In this document: positions 6,667-9,934 of the stretch, piece by piece
How the letters are laid out: the number at the start of each line of letters is the position of its first letter
Numbering within the stretch: position 1 is the first letter of the stretch
Assembly (NCBI GenBank): GCA_050742255.1
Contig: JBOGHU010000102.1
Coordinates: 1 to 9,934, forward strand
Length of the DNA: 9,934 bases
Direction: 5' to 3'
DNA from: JBOGHU01 sp050742255
Lineage (GTDB): Bacteria > Actinomycetota > Acidimicrobiia > Acidimicrobiales > CADCSY01
Translations under genes and position numbers: made by a program
Notes under the pieces: generated by a model
What the model was told of the DNA's origin: nothing
The model's database searches: none
What the model saw: the letters and a program-made list of their open reading frames with translations, nothing else

Positions 6667-7300
6667 AGACGGCGTCGAACATGGCCTCGGTGAGCCGCCC
6701 GGTGAACGTGTTCTGCTGGCTGGGGTGGTACGAGCAGAGCAGGTGACGACCGCCCGGCAGCGCCACCTCCACCCCGTGGCCGAAGCGGGGCCTGGGACGC
6801 AGCGACGCCAGCCTGGCCACCACCTGGTAGGCGAAGCCGCCCAACGCCACCACCACCCGGAGCTCGTCCAACAGCGCCCACTCCCGGGCCAGGTAGGGCC
6901 GGCACGTGTCCCGCTCGGCGGGGGTGGGACGGTTGGCGGGAGGGGCGCAGCGCACGGCCGCGCTCACCCACGCCCCGGCCAGGCGGAGGCCGTCGTCACG
7001 GTGGGTGCTGGTGGGCTGGTTGGCGTAGCCGGCCCGGTGCAGTGCCCGGAACAGCCAGTCGCCGGAGCGATCACCGGTGAAGACCCGCCCGGTCCGGTTG
7101 CCGCCGTGGGCGGCGGGGGCCAATCCCACCACCAGCAGCTCGGCCCCGGGGTCGCCGAAGCCGGGGACGGGACGGCCCCAGTAGTCCTCGCCGGCGAACG
7201 CCGGCCGCTTCTCGGCCGCCGCCCGCTCCCGGAAGGCCACCAGCCGGGGGCAGGCCCGGCAGACGACCACCTCCGCCGCCACCGCCTGAAGGGATTCCAC
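6599..7300 (-). CDS. udgB: Family 5 uracil-DNA glycosylase (UdgB), Fe-S enzyme
   Basis: DNA repair enzyme removing uracil, and in characterised family 5 members also hypoxanthine and other deaminated bases. With GTG 7300 as start it has 233 residues. Four cysteines fit the 4Fe-4S site: C14-x2-C17 (VVCRACPRLV), C118 (AAVRCAPP) and C133 (RDTCRPYL). Motif GLAPAAHGGNRTG (59-71) has Ala where family 1 enzymes have the catalytic Asp, typical for family 5. DYWGRPVPGFGDP (39-51), VFTGDRSGDWL and SYHPSQQNTFTGRL (190-203) are also characteristic. The start is chosen because TACCGT lies 6 bases before it and because the distance from Met to the first Cys matches the Thermus UdgB as I remember it. GTG 7306 and ATG 7324 are alternatives, the latter overlapping the divergent gene. 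The final dozen residues (RPGRPSRPPRRPRR) are a basic tail encoded opposite the end of the TauE-type gene. Confidence 0.92.
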   Translation of the reverse strand: MESLQAVAAEVVVCRACPRLVAFRERAAAEKRPAFAGEDYWGRPVPGFGDPGAELLVVGLAPAAHGGNRTGRVFTGDRSGDWLFRALHRAGYANQPTSTHRDDGLRLAGAWVSAAVRCAPPANRPTPAERDTCRPYLAREWALLDELRVVVALGGFAYQVVARLASLRPRPRFGHGVEVALPGGRHLLCSYHPSQQNTFTGRLTEAMFDAVFTRARELGRPGRPSRPPRRPRR

Positions 7301-7306
7301 GGCCAC

Positions 7307-7316
7307 ACGGTAGGTT
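7307..7316. promoter_or_regulatory. Divergent promoter with overlapping -10 hexamers
   Basis: The 10 bases ACGGTAGGTT hold TAGGTT on the plus strand (7311-7316) and TACCGT on the minus strand (7312-7307), sharing the central TA. The minus hexamer is 6 bases from GTG 7300 of the glycosylase gene. The plus hexamer abuts GTG 7317 of the phosphomutase gene. Symmetrical -10 elements of this type are known to drive bidirectional transcription. Confidence 0.45.
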
Positions 7317-7979
7317 GTGACCATCGCCCAGAGAGCCCGAAAGCCCAAGGCCGCCCCCGCCACCCTCGTACTCCTGGTGCGCCACGGGAGGACCCCCAGC
7401 ACCGGGTCGGTGCTCCCGGGACGGGCACCGGGGCTGCACCTGGCCGACGAGGGCCAGGCCCAGGCCCGGGCCCTGGCCGAGCACCTCGCCTCCCTGGAGC
7501 GGGTCGACGCCGTGTACACCTCGCCCATGGAGCGGGCCCGCGAGACCGCCCGGCCCCTGGCCCAGGCACGGGGGCTGCGGGCGCGCACGGCCCGGGGGCT
7601 GCTGGAGTGCGACTTCGGCGCCTGGACCGGGCGCTCGCTGAAGGAGCTGGCCAGGCTGCCGGAGTGGGCGACGGTGCAGGCCTACCCCAGCGGCTTCCGG
7701 TTCCCCGAGGGGGAGTCCTTCGCCGAGATGCAGAGCCGGACCACCGCCACCCTGCGCACCCTGGTGGAGCGCCACCAGGGCGGGGTGGTGGTCGCCGTCT
7801 CCCACGCCGACCCCATCAAGTCGGCCGTGGCCGACGCCCTGGGGACCCACCTCGACCTCTTCCAGCGCATCGTGGTCTCCCCCTGCTCGGTCACCGCCGT
7901 GTGCTACGGGCCCGGCGGCCCCAGGGTCCTCACCGTGAACGCCACCGCCGGCGCCCTCGACGGGCTGCCCTCGCCATGA
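7317..7979 (+). CDS. Histidine phosphatase / phosphomutase-like protein, MSMEG_4193 family (TIGR03848 type)
   Basis: A 220-residue histidine-phosphatase superfamily protein; catalysis would pass through a phosphohistidine. Seen: LVLLVRHGRTPSTG (17-30) with R22, the phospho-acceptor His23 and R26; SPMERARETA (69-78) with a phosphate-binding Arg; LLECDFGAWTG (95-105) with acidic E97; and VVAVSHADPIKSA (158-170) with His163. The LPGRAPGLHL segment and overall length match the MSMEG_4193 group rather than true glycolytic phosphoglycerate mutase. The substrate is unknown. GTG 7317 is the first possible start after an in-frame TAG at 7311-7313, and no ATG, GTG or TTG follows until inside the RHG motif. 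The first 15 residues are an unusual basic extension before the usual start of the fold. The ATG of the DUF3090 gene overlaps the stop by 4 bases (ATGA), so the two are co-translated. Confidence 0.88.
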   Translation: MTIAQRARKPKAAPATLVLLVRHGRTPSTGSVLPGRAPGLHLADEGQAQARALAEHLASLERVDAVYTSPMERARETARPLAQARGLRARTARGLLECDFGAWTGRSLKELARLPEWATVQAYPSGFRFPEGESFAEMQSRTTATLRTLVERHQGGVVVAVSHADPIKSAVADALGTHLDLFQRIVVSPCSVTAVCYGPGGPRVLTVNATAGALDGLPSP

Positions 7980-8527
7980 GCACGTCCTACGACCTTCCCG
8001 AGGTCGACCGGTTCACCACGGGGACGGTCGGCCCCCCGGGGGACAGGGTCTTCTACCTCCAGGCGGTGGCGGGGGGCCACGTCGTCACCCTCCGCCTGGA
8101 GAAGGTCCAGGTGGCGGCGTTGGCCCAGTACCTGGCCCAGCTGCTGGCCGACCTGCCCCCGCCCGATCCCCAGCAGCTGCCCGACCAGCTCGACCTGGTC
8201 GAGCCGGTGGTGGCCGAGTGGGTGGTGGGCCAGCTCGGGGTGGGCTTCGACGAGGACCGGGACCGCATGCTCATCCGCGCCGACGAGGCGGCGGCGGCGG
8301 AGCCCGACGACGAGGAGGGCGAGGAGAGCCTGCTGGACGAGCCGGCCGGGGCCGGCACCGACGCCGCCAACGCCCGGTTCGCCCTCACCCGGCCCCAGGT
8401 GGCGGCCTTCGTCGTCCACGCCGCCAGCGTGGTGGCGGCGGGGCGCCCGCCCTGCCCGCTGTGCCGCCGACCCCTCGACCCCGAGGGGCACGTGTGCGTC
8501 AAGACCAACGGCCACCGGGCGCGCTGA
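7976..8527 (+). CDS. DUF3090 protein (TIGR03847 type) with C-terminal zinc-binding motif
   Basis: A 183-residue protein found in most actinobacteria between the MSMEG_4193-type phosphatase and the SCO1664-type protein. The first half (FTTGTVGPPGDRVFYLQA at 13-30, then VVTLRLEKVQVAALAQYL) is a mixed alpha/beta domain. A very acidic, likely disordered stretch follows (about 103-132, EEGEESLLDEPAG). The C-terminus carries CPLCRRPLDPEGHVC, giving Cys160, Cys163, His172 and Cys174 as a probable zinc site, then a conserved KTNGH ending. No enzymatic activity is known for the family; the zinc knuckle could serve in protein or nucleic acid contact. Start and upstream stop overlap as ATGA. The SCO1664-type gene follows after 20 bases containing a run of eight G (8530-8537). 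Confidence 0.9.
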   Translation: MSTSYDLPEVDRFTTGTVGPPGDRVFYLQAVAGGHVVTLRLEKVQVAALAQYLAQLLADLPPPDPQQLPDQLDLVEPVVAEWVVGQLGVGFDEDRDRMLIRADEAAAAEPDDEEGEESLLDEPAGAGTDAANARFALTRPQVAAFVVHAASVVAAGRPPCPLCRRPLDPEGHVCVKTNGHRAR

Positions 8528-8547
8528 GCGGGGGGGGCGGCGACCCG

Positions 8548-9237
8548 ATGCTGGCCCTGCTGGCGGGCGGGGCGGTCGAGCTCAAGGGCCGCATGCCCTG
8601 GAGCTCCAACTACACCTTCCTCGTCGAGCTGTGCGGCATGGGCGGGGCCTCCACCCTGGCCGTCTACAAGCCCGGGCGGGGGGAGCGCCCGCTGTGGGAC
8701 TTCCCCGGCGGCCTGTACCGGAGGGAGGCGGCGGCGTGGGTCCTCTCCGAGCTGCTGGGCTGGGGCCTGGTGCCGCCGACCGTGGTCCGCGACGGCCCCC
8801 TGGGCGAGGGATCGGTGCAGCGCTTCGTTCCCGCCGACTTCTCCCAGCACTACTTCACCCTGGTCGAGGAGCGCGCCCACCACGACGCCCTGCGGGCGAT
8901 CTGCGCCTTCGACCTGCTGGCCAACAACACCGACCGCAAGAGCGGGCACTGCCTGCTGGGCGAGGACGGGCGCATCTACGCGGTCGACAACGGGCTGTGC
9001 TTCCACCCCGATCCCAAGGTCCGCACCGTGATCTGGGAGTTCGGAGGGGAGCCGGTGCCCGCACCCCTGCTGGCCGACGTCGAGCAGGTCCTGGCGGCCC
9101 TGCCCGCCGGCCTTGCGCCCCTGCTGACCCCCGAGGAGGTCGAGGGGGTGCGGCGGCGGAGCCGCCACCTCCTCGAGTGGCGCTCCTTCCCCGAGCCCGA
9201 CCCCACCGGGCGCGGCTACCCCTGGCCCTTGGTCTGA
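8548..9237 (+). CDS. SCO1664-family protein (TIGR03843 type), PI3/4-kinase-like fold
   Basis: A 229-residue protein, third gene of the phosphatase/DUF3090 operon. It has features of an atypical kinase fold related to HipA and phosphatidylinositol kinases: a candidate ATP-binding lysine in LAVYKPGRGERPLWDF (37-52, Lys41); a catalytic-loop-like AFDLLANNTDRKSGH (120-134) with Asp122, Asn127 and Asp129, here DRK where related kinases have DRH; and a metal-binding-loop-like YAVDNGLCFH (144-153) with Asp147. GGLYRREAAAWVLSELLGW (54-72) would be the helix supporting the nucleotide site. These are family-level inferences; activity and substrate are not established. ATG 8548 was chosen because the conserved region begins immediately (LLAGGAVELKGRM), and earlier in-frame codons read as antisense-like low-complexity sequence. 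The eight-G run 10 bases upstream may act as a degenerate ribosome-binding site. Confidence 0.88.
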   Translation: MLALLAGGAVELKGRMPWSSNYTFLVELCGMGGASTLAVYKPGRGERPLWDFPGGLYRREAAAWVLSELLGWGLVPPTVVRDGPLGEGSVQRFVPADFSQHYFTLVEERAHHDALRAICAFDLLANNTDRKSGHCLLGEDGRIYAVDNGLCFHPDPKVRTVIWEFGGEPVPAPLLADVEQVLAALPAGLAPLLTPEEVEGVRRRSRHLLEWRSFPEPDPTGRGYPWPLV

Positions 9238-9240
9238 GGC

Positions 9241-9261
9241 CCCACCCTGGCCGGGGGTGGG
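9241..9261. terminator. GC-rich hairpin between convergent genes, possible bidirectional terminator
   Basis: CCCACCC (9241-9247) pairs with GGGTGGG (9255-9261) around a 7-base loop, 3 bases after the SCO1664-type stop and 12 before the fur stop. There is no T-tract on either strand, which is common in high-GC actinobacteria, so it would be a non-canonical terminator serving both directions. Confidence 0.5.
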
Positions 9262-9273
9262 AGTGCGCGCGAC

Positions 9274-9711
9274 TCAGCCGCAGGTGGCGCAGGTGCCGAT
9301 CAGGTCGAGGCGGTGGTGGTCGGCGGTGAAGCCGGTCCGGTAGGCGACGTCGGAGATGGCCCGGGCCACCGTGCGCTCGAACTGGGGTGAGGCGGTGAAG
9401 TCCTCCACCGCCCCGCACCCCGAGCAGATCAGGTGGTGGTGGTGCCCGGTCAGGTCCTCGGCCAGCTCGCAGCGGCCGAACTCGTCGCTGCCCACGATGC
9501 GGTGCACCACCCCCGCCTGCTCCAGCACCGCCAGGTTGCGGTAGACCGAGCTGGCCGCCAGCCCTTCGCCGGCGGCGATGACCTCGGGGATGGCCAGGGG
9601 CTGGCCCGCCCCCGCCAGGATCCCGATCAGCGCCCGGCGGTTGGCGGTGTAGCGCTGGCCCACCGTTCGCAGCCGAGCGGCGACGGTCTCGTGCAGGTCG
9701 GCGGCGGCCAC
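9274..9711 (-). CDS. Fur-family metal-dependent transcriptional regulator
   Basis: A 145-residue repressor of the Fur superfamily. The N-terminal winged helix spans about 15-75, with LRTVGQRYTANRRALIGIL and recognition helix SSVYRNLAVLEQAGVV (54-69). The dimerisation and metal domain has HHHHLICSGCGAVEDF (90-105), with Cys97/Cys100, and ends GTCATCG with Cys141/Cys144, together the structural zinc site. His90, His92 and His132/133 are candidate regulatory metal ligands. Whether it senses iron, zinc, manganese or peroxide (Fur, Zur, Mur, PerR) cannot be decided; the DHHRLDLIGTCATC end resembles actinobacterial Zur as much as Fur. The start is GTG 9711, supported by TAGCCT 6 bases upstream. A tandem repeat lies just above that promoter and could be an autoregulatory site. 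No metal transporter is visible in the window. Confidence 0.92.
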   Translation of the reverse strand: MAAADLHETVAARLRTVGQRYTANRRALIGILAGAGQPLAIPEVIAAGEGLAASSVYRNLAVLEQAGVVHRIVGSDEFGRCELAEDLTGHHHHLICSGCGAVEDFTASPQFERTVARAISDVAYRTGFTADHHRLDLIGTCATCG

Positions 9712-9717
9712 CAGCTC

Positions 9718-9723
9718 AGGCTA
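9718..9723 (-). promoter_or_regulatory. Putative -10 element (TAGCCT) of the fur-type gene
   Basis: On the minus strand TAGCCT lies 6 bases before GTG 9711, the same leaderless-style spacing as at ccmF and the glycosylase gene. A TTCTCA hexamer, part of the direct repeat, lies 19 bases further up and could act as a weak -35 box. Confidence 0.45.
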
Positions 9724-9731
9724 CCAAGCGG

Positions 9732-9750
9732 CTGAGAACGACTGAGAACG
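9732..9750. repeat. Direct repeat CTGAGAACG x2, 10-base period, in the fur-type promoter
   Basis: Two identical 9-base copies (9732-9740 and 9742-9750) start 10 bases apart, placing them on the same face of the helix. They cover the expected -35 region of the minus-strand fur-type promoter. This placement suits a regulator-binding site. They do not match the palindromic Fur or Zur box that I know. Confidence 0.5.
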
Positions 9751-9751
9751 G

Positions 9752-9934
9752 GCCTCCCGGATGGTCCGACCGGGGCCCGATTCACGCCGGTACCCCGGCT
9801 TGCGGCCCGGTGGGTACGCCGGCGACGCTGCGAGCCCGGTTGCTCGGTGGGTTGCCGCAAGGGATGTCGCCTGCTGACGCTGCTGGCCCTGGCCTGGGGA
9901 ACGCCGGCGCCGTGCCGCCCGCGCCGTCCGGGCC
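9752..9934. other. Right-edge region upstream of the fur-type gene, no confident gene
   Basis: This 183-base end has no supportable complete gene. A plus-strand ATG at 9864 opens a frame to the window edge (begins MSPADAAGPG), and a GTG at 9847 opens another with many cysteines. Neither has a good ribosome-binding site or a recognisable product. The first has more T in third positions than the neighbouring genes. It may be the leader or start of a gene divergent from the fur-type gene. Confidence 0.3.

Noticed and set aside
6596..7975. Plus-strand open frame leading into the DUF3090 gene
   Set aside because: It is antisense to udgB and out of frame with the phosphomutase; the DUF3090 protein begins at ATG 7976.
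1..9934. CRISPR arrays, tRNA or rRNA genes, insertion sequences
   Set aside because: No spaced repeat array, no tRNA-like arms with a conserved T-loop, no rRNA-like sequence and no transposase or terminal inverted repeats were seen.

Overview
The window is very GC-rich throughout, with G or C at most third codon positions. It carries several actinobacterial hallmarks: an MSMEG_4193-type phosphomutase, a DUF3090 protein and an SCO1664-type protein in one operon, an FrhB-type F420-linked oxidoreductase, and many starts that look leaderless. A member of the Actinomycetota is the best reading. An Acidimicrobiia-like lineage is possible, but this is inference and genus cannot be read from the sequence. 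No mobile element, CRISPR array, rRNA or tRNA was seen.

Layout: (1) 1-1321, minus strand: 5' part of a CcmF-type cytochrome c biogenesis protein running off the left edge. (2) 1420-2262, minus: a cytosolic alpha/beta hydrolase, back to back with (3) 2293-3570, plus: a lipoprotein-type secreted lipase/esterase. (4) 3688-4835, plus: an FrhB-family iron-sulfur flavoprotein broken by one frameshift near 4162, followed after 3 bases by (5) 4839-5426, a small protein of unknown role. (6) 5530-5778, plus: a DUF2188 protein with a textbook Shine-Dalgarno site. (7) 5842-6666, plus: a TauE/SafE-type membrane exporter, whose 3' end overlaps (8) 6599-7300, minus: a family 5 uracil-DNA glycosylase (UdgB). 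(9) 7317-9237, plus: the three-gene operon of histidine phosphatase, DUF3090 zinc-binding protein and SCO1664 kinase-fold protein. (10) 9274-9711, minus: a Fur-family metalloregulator, convergent with the operon across a GC-rich hairpin.

The region is mostly housekeeping or poorly characterised core actinobacterial genes rather than an accessory island. The closest thing to an undescribed system is the 7317-9237 operon: a putative phosphatase and a kinase-fold protein, with a zinc-binding protein between them, all of unknown substrate. The other notable signals are a shared promoter signature (TANNNT 6-8 bases before the start codon) at five genes, a divergent promoter at 7307-7316 whose two -10 hexamers share bases, a 10-base-period direct repeat in the fur promoter, and the single frameshift in the otherwise intact FrhB gene.
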